This document shows positions 1 through 8,353 of a stretch of DNA of 64,000 nucleotides, piece after piece; position 1 is the stretch's first letter; each line of letters opens with the position of its first letter. The notes beneath the pieces are model-generated. The model was not told the origin of the DNA and did no database searches. It saw nothing but the letters and a program-made list of their open reading frames with translations. The position numbers and the translations under genes were made by a program. The stretch covers positions 1 through 64,000 of the forward strand of contig NZ_AONQ01000004.1 in the NCBI RefSeq assembly GCF_000342045.1, given 5' to 3'. The DNA comes from Paramagnetospirillum caucaseum (lineage in GTDB: Bacteria > Pseudomonadota > Alphaproteobacteria > Rhodospirillales > Magnetospirillaceae).

Positions 1-266
1 GGGGGCGTTGAAGAATGCGGCCTGGGCAGAATGCTGCCGGATCGAACCGGGGCAGGGCATAACCTGAATGATGCCGTTTTTGGATGATATCTGTTTAGTT
101 TCATAGATTTACCTGGGAAAAGCCAGAAACCCCTCTGGTCCCTTCCTAATGGACAAGAACGGAATTAGTTAATGAGTTCGTATCTGTTTAAAAGAACTGT
201 TCCAATTGAGAATGGTAGCTGAGGAGCGAAGCTGCGTATGACATTGAATTGCATCCTGCATTTAAC

Positions 267-280
267 TTGATTGAGATCAA
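267..280. promoter_or_regulatory. FNR/Anr-type box TTGAT-N4-ATCAA
   Basis: The sequence TTGATTGAGATCAA is a perfect match to the FNR/CRP-superfamily consensus TTGAT-N4-ATCAA and lies in an AT-rich non-coding stretch. No gene inside the window starts just downstream on the plus strand, so the likeliest target is a gene to the left of position 1 read leftward. That assignment is inference. Confidence 0.5.
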
Positions 281-317
281 TGTAGATAATTCTAATTGTA
301 CACTTGATTGAATACGC

Positions 318-376
318 ATTGGTATAAACTACATCCCAATTTGGAGGAGCGAGGGGCGACATTGGATTATACCAAT
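318..376. repeat. 10-bp perfect inverted repeat ATTGGTATAA / TTATACCAAT
   Basis: ATTGGTATAA at 318-327 is the exact reverse complement of TTATACCAAT at 367-376, with 39 bases between. The right arm also lies within a smaller dyad (ATTGG-N6-CCAAT, 361-376). It sits directly 3' of the recombinase gene, where an attachment site or element end could be, but no target-site duplication is visible. Confidence 0.4.
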
Positions 377-392
377 ACAGCGTTACAGTAGT

Positions 393-1049
393 TCAATCCA
401 ACATCGCCAGCATCCGCTTGACTTGAACGGCTTGCCATTTTGCGCCGTTCGATGTTGGGATGCCTCGTTCATTCAGGGCCCTGGCAATGCCACTGAGACT
501 GGAAACACCACTGGCCCGAATTGCAGCAACCTCAGGCATTAAATCCAGTCGCTTGGCCTTCTCCCGCTTCGCCTGGGCCGCCTTGGCCCGATCATCCTCG
601 GACGGCACGTAGCCTCGGAAACCTCCGAGAACAGCACCACGGGCTTTGGCAGCGGCTAGGGCCGCCTTTGTCCGGGCGCTGATCCTTTCCGCCTCGTCCT
701 CCGCTACCAGGGCCATGATGCCCACCGTAAGCCGGTTGGCGTCGGACATATCGCAGGCGACGAACTCCACACCTGCGTCCCGAAGGTTCAGCAGGAACGC
801 GGCGTTACGGGCCAGCCTGTCCAGCTTGGCGATAACCAGGACTGCCTTGTGGAGGCGGCAGGCGGCCAGGGCAGCGGCAAGCTGCTGCCGGTCGGATTTC
901 TTGCCGCTCTCGACTTCCGTGAACTCAGCCACTGGAGGCCAGCCCTTGGCAGCCAGGAAGGACCGAACAGCCTCCCGCTGGGCTTCCAGGCCCAAGCCAG
1001 ACCTGCCCTGTTTGTCGGTGGATACCCGATAGTAGGCGACGTATCGCAT
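393..1049 (-). CDS. Serine recombinase / resolvase family protein
   Basis: Site-specific DNA recombinase of the resolvase/invertase family, acting on DNA through a covalent serine intermediate. The N-terminus RYVAYYRVSTDKQ carries the catalytic serine in the usual Y-x-R-V-S context, followed by GLEAQ, the AKLDRLARN helix typical of the fold, and an AEDEAERISARTKAAL long-helix region. The last ~50 residues contain a putative small helix-turn-helix (GIARALNERGIPTSNGAKW). At about 218 residues it is resolvase-sized, not a large phage integrase. I chose the ATG at 1049, which gives the usual MRYVAYYRVS start; a GTG at 1061 is an alternative. A long dyad overlaps the start region. It probably mobilises or marks the accessory segment at 1-2.8 kb. 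Confidence 0.88.
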   Translation of the reverse strand: MRYVAYYRVSTDKQGRSGLGLEAQREAVRSFLAAKGWPPVAEFTEVESGKKSDRQQLAAALAACRLHKAVLVIAKLDRLARNAAFLLNLRDAGVEFVACDMSDANRLTVGIMALVAEDEAERISARTKAALAAAKARGAVLGGFRGYVPSEDDRAKAAQAKREKAKRLDLMPEVAAIRASGVSSLSGIARALNERGIPTSNGAKWQAVQVKRMLAMLD

Positions 1050-1053
1050 AGCC

Positions 1054-1089
1054 TTACACACCTCTCAATGTTCGTTGAGTGATGTGTAA
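1054..1089. promoter_or_regulatory. 36-bp imperfect dyad at the recombinase start
   Basis: Nested inverted arms: TTACACA (1054-1060) pairs with TGTGTAA (1083-1089), and CTCAA (1064-1068) pairs with TTGAG (1075-1079), all about one centre at 1071/1072. It covers the region just upstream of the recombinase ATG. Small serine recombinases bind imperfect dyads of about this size as crossover or operator sites, so this is a plausible recombination or autoregulation site (inference). Confidence 0.5.
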
Positions 1090-1108
1090 TGCTCGCAGGC
1101 GGGTGCTG

Positions 1109-1471
1109 TCAACCTACCGCGCTGGTGCTGGGGACAGCTGGAGCAAGCCCCTCTTCTCGATCCCACTCATCCCGCGACATCGGCGGGCACCAGCCTTCGC
1201 ACTGTTTGACATAGGCGGAATACCGCTCGTCTGCCGTTTCCCGCCTCTGCTTCTGCAAACGCTCCTGTTGCTCCAACCGCTCCAGAAACTCAGCCGTTTC
1301 CCGCTTCTGCCTTTTATCGCGGTTGTGGGCAAGCCAAAGCCCAACGCCAATGGCAGCAACCACTATGGCATTCAGGCGGGAGCTAAGAATAGCATCAGCG
1401 ATTTGACGCAGTTGGCTCGCCACGAAGAGAATTCCGAAGCCGATGGCGAGATAGCGCAAACCCTTGCTCAC
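1109..1471 (-). CDS. Small membrane protein of unknown function
   Basis: A 120-residue protein with two hydrophobic stretches near the N-terminus (about residues 7-22 and 34-48), then a charged, probably helical segment rich in K, R, E and Q (residues 50-85) and a short tail with a C-x3-C pair (CEGWC). No family is recognised. Its ATG overlaps the stop of the upstream secreted protein by four bases (ATGA), so the two are translationally coupled. Coupling to a Rap1a-like protein suggests a paired envelope function, but this is inference. Confidence 0.6.
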   Translation of the reverse strand: MSKGLRYLAIGFGILFVASQLRQIADAILSSRLNAIVVAAIGVGLWLAHNRDKRQKRETAEFLERLEQQERLQKQRRETADERYSAYVKQCEGWCPPMSRDEWDREEGLAPAVPSTSAVG

Positions 1472-1932
1472 TGGCGACCGTCACAAGGGAATTTCTCCTG
1501 CATCGCCTTGGAGAAGGTAATTGACCATAGATCGTGGAGAAATTCCGGATGCCGTTTGACGTACTGAACGAATATACGCACCTGCATCTCAGTAGTTGAC
1601 CCGCCAACAACACAACCAAACTGCGCGGGGAATGAACTTGCCGCAAGGTTTTTATCGACACCAGAGGCGACAATGGAGCCTATGGCGGCAGCAAACCCTT
1701 CACTTAGGCCTGTAATTCTTGCTACGCATCCTTGTGCATCGACCCTGGCGCTCCAGACAGCAGGCGGCCACTGTTCGGATGCACTGTATGCATCGTCAAA
1801 GAACTTTTCGGCCTGGATACACTGGTCAAACACGCGCTTGGTGGAATAGAGCGGATAATCGGCTGCGACGGCAGAGGATGCGGCTAGCGCCAGCAGGGTG
1901 GCGGCAGGCAAGGCCAAACAACGCATGAGCAT
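1468..1932 (-). CDS. Secreted Rap1a/Tai-like immunity-family protein
   Basis: About 154 residues, starting MLMRCLALPAATLLALAASSAVAAD, a clear Sec signal peptide with an AVA-A cleavage site. The C-terminal half follows the Rap1a/Tai pattern: a Cys in FGCVVGG, then a helix ending YVKRHPEFLHDLW and a final KFPC. Rap1a/Tai proteins are periplasmic immunity proteins against type VI amidase effectors, but the fold also occurs in orphan proteins. I chose the ATG at 1932 because GGGGGGAG lies six bases upstream; a longer reading start at 1983 lacks this site. No effector or T6SS gene is nearby. Confidence 0.7.
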   Translation of the reverse strand: MLMRCLALPAATLLALAASSAVAADYPLYSTKRVFDQCIQAEKFFDDAYSASEQWPPAVWSARVDAQGCVARITGLSEGFAAAIGSIVASGVDKNLAASSFPAQFGCVVGGSTTEMQVRIFVQYVKRHPEFLHDLWSITFSKAMQEKFPCDGRQ

Positions 1933-2124
1933 GAGAACTCCCCCCAGGACGGTGGACACGACAGGCGGAAAGCCGCTCGCCAAACTAGCAACAAATATCG
2001 TTTTACTACGCGCCAGATTGCGCAGTCAACGCGCTGGCTCTTGCCGAATGCGCAGCACTTTACTATTCAGTTGCGTAGAAAAGTGGCCCTGCAAATCTCC
2101 GCCCCATAAGGCAGGAGACGCCAA

Positions 2125-2565
2125 ATGTCACATCCACCCGCCGCAATCGGCCAGAGACTTCGTAAGGTTCGGGATGACCTGGGACTTACGCAAGTCGAGA
2201 TGGCAAGCCGGGTGAGAGTTGCGTCTCGCACTTGGCAAAGTTGGGAACGTGCAGAATACTACCCCACTGCCGAAGCACTTGGCTTCCTTGCCGAGCAAGG
2301 AGTTGATATCAATTGGATGCTCACTGGCAACATGACAGCGCCCACCCAGACCTCCACGCAAAATGCTGCATCATCAAGCATCGTGGTATCTGCCAAGGAC
2401 CGTGCCCATGTTGATCCAGGTGAACTTGTCATAGACATTCTCACGCCACTACTGCGTCAAGCAGTGGAGGACGCGAAGAAGGTTGAAGACATTGATTGGT
2501 TGGGTACGGCGACGAAATTCGCCTTGCAATATTCCCTGAAGTACGCCGAGCGGCAGCGCCGATAG
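2125..2565 (+). CDS. XRE-family helix-turn-helix regulator
   Basis: A 146-residue DNA-binding protein. Residues 7-60 form a Cro/C1-type HTH (IGQRLRKVRDDLGLTQVEMASRVRVASRTWQSWE), followed by LGFLAEQGVDINWMLTG, the WMLTG ending common in phage-type repressors. The C-terminal half (80-146) is a helical region of unknown fold with no visible S24 peptidase. GGAG lies seven bases before the ATG. It is divergent from the Rap1a-like gene with a 190-bp AT-rich gap and probably controls the accessory segment. Composition is AT-richer than the core genes, consistent with transfer. Confidence 0.85.
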   Translation: MSHPPAAIGQRLRKVRDDLGLTQVEMASRVRVASRTWQSWERAEYYPTAEALGFLAEQGVDINWMLTGNMTAPTQTSTQNAASSSIVVSAKDRAHVDPGELVIDILTPLLRQAVEDAKKVEDIDWLGTATKFALQYSLKYAERQRR

Positions 2566-2826
2566 CCCTTGCCCCGATCAACCGCCTCGGAGCGCCACAG
2601 GCAGCCCCTTCCCCTGCGGGAGGCAACGGAATAGCTTTGCCCGTCTTACGGCCCGGAAATCGCCCTTGGCTTGGACGGCCTTAACGGCTATCAGTGGAAC
2701 ATGGAAGGGGAACACGACGCTCCCCTCCCGCCTAGGGTTTCCAAGGTTTCTGCGACTTTGCTAATGTGGTGGACGCTCCTGCCGGGCCCGCCAAATTCCT
2801 CCCGATGATGAATTCCGGCGCCGTCT
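2566..2826. other. Intergenic region at the right edge of the accessory segment
   Basis: No gene with supportable start and codon pattern is seen. The composition returns to the GC-rich norm of the core genome across this stretch, so a segment boundary may lie here, but I find no direct repeat or tRNA end marking it. Confidence 0.4.
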
Positions 2827-4284
2827 TTAGCGCGGCGCCGAGAAATCGACCGGTACCGCCGGCCCGCCTGGTTCGGCGGGCATGGCGGGCCATACCGGGT
2901 CGTGGGCGGCCATGGGCGGGCTGGGCAATTCCCAATAGGCCCGCGTCTCTTCGAAACGGGCGACTGGCCCCAGGAAGCCCAGGCGGCCTTCCGGGGCGTC
3001 GCGGGTCAGCTCCAGGGCGCGGATGGTCTCGGGCGGCACGGTGATGCCGTCCGGCCTGGGGCTGATCCGGCCCAGGGACTGAATCCACATGGCGGTGCGC
3101 GACAGCGAGACCCGCACATGGTAGCTGCCGCCCTCGGCCGCCCGGCGCAGCAGCGCCACCGCCATGCCGTAGGCCGCCAGATAGCCGGTGACGTAGTCGT
3201 TGGGAATCACCGGGCTGACCCGGGGTCCGGCCAGCGATCCGTCGGCCACCGCCATGCCCGAGGCCGCCTGGGCCAGTTGCTCCCAGCCCCGCCGGTCCCG
3301 CCACGGGCCGCCGTCGCCATAGCAGCTGAGCGACATGCAGATGATGCCGGGCCGCAGGCGCGCCGCCTCCTCTACCGGGAAGCCCAGCCCGGCCACCGCG
3401 CCGGGGCGGTAGTTCTGGGCGAAGATGTCGGCCTCGGCCAGCAGGGCGCGCATGCGCGCGGCTTCGGGCTGGCGCTTCAGGTCCATTACGGTGGACAGCT
3501 TGCCGTGGCCGGTGTCCAGGATGAAGGCCGGGATGATCGGCCGGTCGGGCGGGCGGATGCGCAGCACGGTGGCGCCCTGCTCCGCCAGGGTGCGGGTGGC
3601 GGTCGGTCCGGCCAGCACGTCGGTGAGATCGACCACCCGGATGCCCGACAGCGGCCGGGCGGCGGGCCGGAACGGTTCGGGCGGGCTGTCGCCGACGCGC
3701 TCGACGGTCACCAGCGGCTGGGCGGCCAGCCAGGCTCCCTGGGGATGGGCCCGCCATTCCTCGGCGCTGCGGCCCACAGCGCCGCACAGGCCGCGTCCGG
3801 CGACGGCGTCCTCCAACTCGAAGGCGTCCCACTCGGCGATCCTGGCGCGGATGCGCTCCAGGGAATTGGGACAGTCCAGCAGGTCCAGCAGGCCGTTGCG
3901 CAGGTGCGGATAGCCGGCATGGAGGTGGATGGAGCGGCCATGGCGGCAGGGATGGAAATTGGTCAGCGGGTAGGCGAGGTCGGTATAGGGCACGGGATAG
4001 CCGCGCCGGGTCAGCAGCAGCACCGATTCCAGGGACAGCGCCGCCGCCCCGGCATCGACCTCGACGCCTTGGCGCCGGCCGCTGCGCCGGCGCCATATCT
4101 CGGCGATGGCGGCGCCGTGGGCGGCCAGGACGGCGGCGGCGGCATCCCCCACCCGGTGGGTGGTGGGAAAATAGGGGTCGCCGCCGGTCATGCGCACCGG
4201 GCCGCCCGGACGTTCCGCCAACCCGCCCAGCGCCAGCAGTTCGTCCAGGGCCTTGGCCGAGGGAGGGGCTGCCTGCACCGACAT
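2827..4284 (-). CDS. CaiB/BaiF-type CoA transferase (family III)
   Basis: A 485-residue class III CoA transferase, moving CoA between carboxylic acids via an aspartyl-CoA intermediate. The C-terminal two thirds show the family signatures: GIRVVDLTDVLAGPTATRTLAEQGATVLRI (about 215), GHGKLSTVMDLK, ADIFAQNYRPG, and PNDYVTGYLAAYGMAVALLRR, whose Asp is the likely nucleophile. The first ~200 residues resemble a second, partial copy of the fold without a clear nucleophile, as in longer members of the family. Substrate cannot be read from sequence. It stands alone, with a 169-bp gap before the next minus-strand gene. Confidence 0.85.
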   Translation of the reverse strand: MSVQAAPPSAKALDELLALGGLAERPGGPVRMTGGDPYFPTTHRVGDAAAAVLAAHGAAIAEIWRRRSGRRQGVEVDAGAAALSLESVLLLTRRGYPVPYTDLAYPLTNFHPCRHGRSIHLHAGYPHLRNGLLDLLDCPNSLERIRARIAEWDAFELEDAVAGRGLCGAVGRSAEEWRAHPQGAWLAAQPLVTVERVGDSPPEPFRPAARPLSGIRVVDLTDVLAGPTATRTLAEQGATVLRIRPPDRPIIPAFILDTGHGKLSTVMDLKRQPEAARMRALLAEADIFAQNYRPGAVAGLGFPVEEAARLRPGIICMSLSCYGDGGPWRDRRGWEQLAQAASGMAVADGSLAGPRVSPVIPNDYVTGYLAAYGMAVALLRRAAEGGSYHVRVSLSRTAMWIQSLGRISPRPDGITVPPETIRALELTRDAPEGRLGFLGPVARFEETRAYWELPSPPMAAHDPVWPAMPAEPGGPAVPVDFSAPR

Positions 4285-4395
4285 GACGTTGTTCTCCGCA
4301 CGCTAGGCAACTAAGAATAACTCATACGCCGTTCGTACGTATCAGTTATATACACTCCTTACCCTATCGCTACTTTAGCAGAAATAGAAGGGCCT

Positions 4396-4425
4396 GATGC
4401 GGCCAGACATCCATCCGGCCGCATC
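4396..4425 (-). terminator. Hairpin downstream of the hemerythrin-receiver gene
   Basis: GATGCGGCC (4396-4404) pairs perfectly with GGCCGCATC (4417-4425) around a 12-base loop, 29 bases after the minus-strand gene ending at 4454. On that strand it is followed by a moderately T-rich stretch (CCCTTCTATTTC). A likely terminator. Confidence 0.5.
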
Positions 4426-4453
4426 CAATGGCTGTTTGCGGCGAGGGATGTTC

Positions 4454-5272
4454 TCAGGTTTTGACCGCAAGGTTCAGCAGGCGGCCCAGATTCCTGGGGT
4501 CGAAATCCTTGGGATAAAGGCCGCTGGCGCCGGCATTCATGGCGTTCTGGATGGCGTCGGCATCGTCGGAGGCGGTGAGCAGCAGCAGGGGAATGCGTGA
4601 GATATAGGCCTTTCCGCTGCAGCGCAGGGCCCCGGCCACGGCGGCGCCGTCCATGGGCTCCATCTCCAGGTCGCAGAACACCAGGTCGGGAACCGGGTCG
4701 CCGAAGGCCAGTTCCAGTCCTTTGAAACCGTCCGCCGCCTGCAGCACCCTGGCGGCGCCCAGGCCGGTCAGCAGCTCGGCCAGCCTTGTCCGGCTTTGCG
4801 GATCGGGGCCGATGATCAGGGCGGCCAGATCGGGCGAGGCCAGCCGTTCCGCCGCCGCCGGTTCCTTGGGGGCGGCCACCCAGTCGCGCATGCTGGTGTC
4901 ATACTTCTTGACGTGGCCGATCAGCCAGGCCTTGAGCAATTCGTTGACCTCGGTCACCGAGGCTTGGTTCAGCGGCTTGGTCTTGGCGATGAAATAGGTC
5001 CTGGCGATCTCGCGGACCTGATCCAGCAGGGATTTGTGCTCGTGGTGGTGTCCCTGCTGGTGGGGGTAGAGGCATTGGCGCTGGATGCGCTCCTCGCGCG
5101 CGAAATGGTCCCTTCCGTAGGCCAGCAGGGATTTCAGGGTCTCGTGCAGGACCTGGGAGTTGTTCTCCGTCTTCGAATGCTCGAGGAATTCGTTGATGAT
5201 CTCGATCAGGCGCTGGTGATCGGCATCAATCACCGGGTGGCCGATGCGCAGGTCGTCGGTCAATTCAAGCAT
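4454..5272 (-). CDS. Bacteriohemerythrin-receiver fusion protein
   Basis: A 272-residue cytoplasmic protein with two domains. Residues 1-130 are a bacteriohemerythrin with a complete di-iron ligand set: H19 (IDADH), H56-x3-E60 (HFARE), H75-x3-H79 (in HHHEH) and H120-x4-D125 (HVKKYD). Residues 148-270 are a two-component receiver with D157 in the acidic pocket, phosphoacceptor D201 (LVFCDLEM) and a Thr in LLLTAS; the usual C-terminal Lys is in YPKD. There is no output domain. The order suggests oxygen binding at the di-iron site modulates or is modulated by phosphorylation. No kinase is adjacent. The gene is monocistronic. Confidence 0.9.
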   Translation of the reverse strand: MLELTDDLRIGHPVIDADHQRLIEIINEFLEHSKTENNSQVLHETLKSLLAYGRDHFAREERIQRQCLYPHQQGHHHEHKSLLDQVREIARTYFIAKTKPLNQASVTEVNELLKAWLIGHVKKYDTSMRDWVAAPKEPAAAERLASPDLAALIIGPDPQSRTRLAELLTGLGAARVLQAADGFKGLELAFGDPVPDLVFCDLEMEPMDGAAVAGALRCSGKAYISRIPLLLLTASDDADAIQNAMNAGASGLYPKDFDPRNLGRLLNLAVKT

Positions 5273-5333
5273 CGGCTCTTCCCCCGGAACGCCATAATTC
5301 CATGGTCATATATAACACGCTCCGGGGTGGGAG

Positions 5334-5891
5334 CTAATAGGCATAGCCGATCTTCAGCATGGTGAGCCAGTTGTCGGCGCTGGACGCATTGCCCACCCGC
5401 TCGTTGCCGGTCCACTGATAGCGGCTTTCCAGGCCGACCATCAGCTGGCCCGCCGTGTAATAGGCGCTGGCCCCCAACTGGGCGGTCCACATGTCGGGGC
5501 TGGGTCCGCTATCGCTGTGGGTGAAGATCCAGCCGACGCCCGGACCACCGCCGACCCACAGATTCTCGACGATGGGGATCATGTAGTGGGGATTGAGCTC
5601 CAGGGTCTGAAGCTCCAGGCCGCCGTGGTCGAAGCGGTTGTAGCTGAACTGGTCGCGGATCTTGCCGTAGGGCAGCTGGAACAGCGGATCGTCGATGGCG
5701 ACCTCGAAGCCGCTGGCCAGGCCAGAGCCGGCCGAGGAATCGGGAACCATGGCCCCCATCTTGAGGGCGACGGTGGTGTTGGCGGACCAGCCGGGCTGCG
5801 ATGCGGCCGGGAAGGCCCATTCTCCGCCCCACGCGGGCAGGGCGAAGGCCGTCAGGGCGAGGGTGGCGGCGACGAGAAGGCGTTTGCGCAT
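5334..5891 (-). CDS. Predicted outer-membrane beta-barrel protein
   Basis: 185 residues. The N-terminus (MRKRLLVAATLALTAFALPAWGGE) is a signal peptide. The mature part shows alternating amphipathic strands with many aromatic and Gly residues and ends in KIGYAY, a C-terminal aromatic typical of barrels inserted by the Bam complex. The size fits a small 8-stranded barrel. No specific family is recognised and no function can be given. It reads in the same direction as the hemerythrin-receiver gene, 61 bases upstream of it, and may share a transcript. Confidence 0.65.
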   Translation of the reverse strand: MRKRLLVAATLALTAFALPAWGGEWAFPAASQPGWSANTTVALKMGAMVPDSSAGSGLASGFEVAIDDPLFQLPYGKIRDQFSYNRFDHGGLELQTLELNPHYMIPIVENLWVGGGPGVGWIFTHSDSGPSPDMWTAQLGASAYYTAGQLMVGLESRYQWTGNERVGNASSADNWLTMLKIGYAY

Positions 5892-6045
5892 GGCGGACCT
5901 CCCTGCTGCGGGTGGAACGCGCTCCTATCCATGGAGTCTGGGCCTTGCCGGGGTCCGCTTCAATGACCGGCCTCACACAACCGCATTGCAGGAATAGCGG
6001 GAACCGCCGTTGCGCCGCCCGGCCGGTTCGGCCAATATCCGCCTC

Positions 6046-8340
6046 ATGTCCGATCCCTTCGCCCTCGACGACGAGGCGCCGCCCGCGCCGCCTTCGCCCC
6101 GTGCCGCCGGCCCCCGTGCTTCCGAGCCCAGGCCGGTGCCGCCCGACGCCCCCTGGCTGAAGGGCCTCAACCCCGAGCAGTTCCAGGCGGTGACCGCCAC
6201 CGACGGGCCGGTGCTGGTGCTGTCGGGGGCGGGAACCGGCAAGACCAAGGTGCTGACGTCGCGCCTCGCCCATATCCTGGCCTCCAATCTGGCCCAGCCC
6301 TGGCAGTGCCTGGCGGTGACCTTCACCAACCGCGCGGCGCGCGAGATGAAGGAGCGGGTGGGCCAACTGGTCGGCCCGGTGTCGGACGGCATCTGGCTGG
6401 GCACCTTCCACTCGCTCTGCCTGCGCATCCTGCGTTCCCACGCCGAGGCGGTGGGGTTGGGCGGCGACTTCACCGTGCTGGATTCCGACGACCAGACGCG
6501 GGTCCTGAAGCAGGTGATGGCCGAGGCCCACATCGATCCCAAGGCCACGCCGCCCCAGGGGCTGATGGCCGTCATCCAGCGCTGGAAGGACCGCGCCGTC
6601 ACTCCCGACAAGGCCGCGTCCGAGGGCGGGGCCGACGGGCAGGCCAAGGCGCTGTACCGCGCCTACCAGGAGCGGCTGCGGGCGCTCAACGCCTGCGATT
6701 TCGGCGACCTGCTGCTGCATGTGCTGACCGTGTTCCTGTCCGATCCGCAGGCGCTGGCCCGCTGGCAGGGCCGCTTCCGCTACCTGCTGGTGGACGAGTA
6801 CCAGGACACCAACGTCGCCCAGTATCTGTGGCTGCGCCTGCTGGCCCAGACCCACCGCAACATCTGCTGCGTCGGCGACGACGACCAGTCCATCTATTCC
6901 TGGCGCGGCGCCGAGGTCGGCAACATCCTGCGCTTCGAGAAGGACTTTCCCGGCGCCAGGGTGGTGCGGCTGGAAAGCAACTACCGCTCGACGCCCCACA
7001 TCCTGGCGGCGGCCTCGGCGCTGATCGCCAACAACGAGGGACGGCTGGGCAAGACGCTGCGTCCGGGCCTTGTCCACGATGCCGAGGCCGTCGAGAAGAT
7101 CCGCACTATGGCGGTGTGGGACGGCGAGGCCGAGGCGAGGCTGGTGGTCGAGGAGATCGAGACCCTGCAGCGACGGGGCGAAAGGCTGGCTTCCATGGCC
7201 ATCCTGGTCCGCGCCGGCTTCCAGACCCGCGAGTTCGAGGAACGCCTGATCACCACCGGTATTCCCTACCGCGTCGTCGGCGGCCCGCGCTTCTACGAAC
7301 GGCTGGAGATCCGCGACGCCATGGCCTATCTGCGCCTTGTGGTGTCGGCCGCCGACGGGCTGGCCTTCGAGCGCGTCGTCAACACGCCCAAGCGCGGCCT
7401 GGGCGAGGCGGCCGTCCAGACCATCCACATGGCGGCCCGCGCCGAGCGGGTGCCGCTGCTGGAGGCGGCCCGGCGGCTGGCCGGCACCGACGAACTGAAG
7501 CCCAAGCCGCGCCAGGCACTGGCCAAGTTCGTCGAGGATGTGGACCGCTGGCGCTCGTTGCTGGATTCCATGCCCCACGCCGAACTGGCCGCCACCATCT
7601 TGGATGAATCCGGCTATGTGGACATGTGGAAGGCCGACAAGTCGGCCGACGCGCCGGGGCGGGTGGAGAACCTGAAGGAATTGGTGGCGGCGCTGGAGGA
7701 ATACGAGTCGCTGGCCAGCTTCCTCGAGCATGTCGCCCTGGTCATGGAGAACGATTCCTGCGCCGAGCAGGACAGCGTGGTGATCATGACCCTGCACGGC
7801 GCCAAGGGGCTGGAATTCGACTCGGTGTTCCTGCCCGGCTGGGAGGAGGAGGTCTTCCCCCATGTCCGGGCGCTCTCGGAATCCGGCACCAGCGGGCTGG
7901 AGGAGGAGCGGCGCCTGGCCTATGTCGGCCTGACGCGGGCCAGGAAGCGGGTGCTGGTCACCTTCGCCGCCAACCGCCGCATTTACAACCAGTGGAAGTC
8001 GCAGCTTCCCTCGCGCTTCGTCGAGGAACTGCCCGAGCCCCACGTGGAGCGTTCGGGCGAGCGCGGCCTTTACGGCGGCGGGCTGGGGGAATCCAAGGCG
8101 GCCTGGAACGATCCCGCCTGGAGCCGCGCCCGTTTCGGCCAGAACCGGCCGGCCGCTCCCACCAGTTGGAGCCAGCCCAAAGCGCGCGAGAGCGAAGGCG
8201 GCTTCACGGCGGGCGCCCGCGTCTTCCACGATAAGTTCGGCAACGGCACCGTGCTCGCCATCGACGGCAACAAGCTGGAAATCGCCTTCGACAAGGCGGG
8301 AACCAAGAAGGTGCTCGACAGTTTCGTTTCGGCGATTTGA
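6046..8340 (+). CDS. uvrD: UvrD/PcrA-type superfamily 1 DNA helicase
   Basis: About 764 residues, normal for UvrD/PcrA 3'-5' helicases of nucleotide-excision and mismatch repair. The helicase motifs are complete: Walker A SGAGTGKT, motif II LLVDEYQDT, motif III GDDDQSIYSWRGA, motif IV RLESNYRST, motif V LHGAKGLEFDSVF and motif VI RRLAYVGLTRAR. The C-terminal 45 residues (ARVFHDKFGNGTVLAIDGNKLEIAFD) form the Tudor-like module that binds RNA polymerase in PcrA. I chose ATG 6046 (MSDPFALDDE); an in-frame ATG at 6010 would add 12 residues. Internal AddA/RecB-like nuclease motifs are absent. Confidence 0.95.
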   Translation: MSDPFALDDEAPPAPPSPRAAGPRASEPRPVPPDAPWLKGLNPEQFQAVTATDGPVLVLSGAGTGKTKVLTSRLAHILASNLAQPWQCLAVTFTNRAAREMKERVGQLVGPVSDGIWLGTFHSLCLRILRSHAEAVGLGGDFTVLDSDDQTRVLKQVMAEAHIDPKATPPQGLMAVIQRWKDRAVTPDKAASEGGADGQAKALYRAYQERLRALNACDFGDLLLHVLTVFLSDPQALARWQGRFRYLLVDEYQDTNVAQYLWLRLLAQTHRNICCVGDDDQSIYSWRGAEVGNILRFEKDFPGARVVRLESNYRSTPHILAAASALIANNEGRLGKTLRPGLVHDAEAVEKIRTMAVWDGEAEARLVVEEIETLQRRGERLASMAILVRAGFQTREFEERLITTGIPYRVVGGPRFYERLEIRDAMAYLRLVVSAADGLAFERVVNTPKRGLGEAAVQTIHMAARAERVPLLEAARRLAGTDELKPKPRQALAKFVEDVDRWRSLLDSMPHAELAATILDESGYVDMWKADKSADAPGRVENLKELVAALEEYESLASFLEHVALVMENDSCAEQDSVVIMTLHGAKGLEFDSVFLPGWEEEVFPHVRALSESGTSGLEEERRLAYVGLTRARKRVLVTFAANRRIYNQWKSQLPSRFVEELPEPHVERSGERGLYGGGLGESKAAWNDPAWSRARFGQNRPAAPTSWSQPKARESEGGFTAGARVFHDKFGNGTVLAIDGNKLEIAFDKAGTKKVLDSFVSAI

Positions 8341-8353
8341 TAAGTATGAATGT

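Larger units (their letters stand above)
1..392. other. AT-richer non-coding flank of the accessory segment
   Basis: I see no convincing gene in these bases. The composition is visibly more AT-rich than the rest of the window. The stretch contains an FNR-type palindrome (267-280) and a 10-bp inverted repeat (318-327 / 367-376) just 3' of the recombinase gene. A gene left of the window may be transcribed away from this region, but that cannot be seen. Confidence 0.5.

Noticed and set aside
165-362. A 65-residue minus-strand frame in the AT-rich left flank
   Set aside because: No ribosome site, and it covers the FNR box and half of the inverted repeat; unlikely to be coding.
2732-4314. Long open frames of 454 and 470 residues across the CoA transferase gene
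   Set aside because: Pro/Arg/Gly-rich shadows; only the 485-residue frame shows family motifs.
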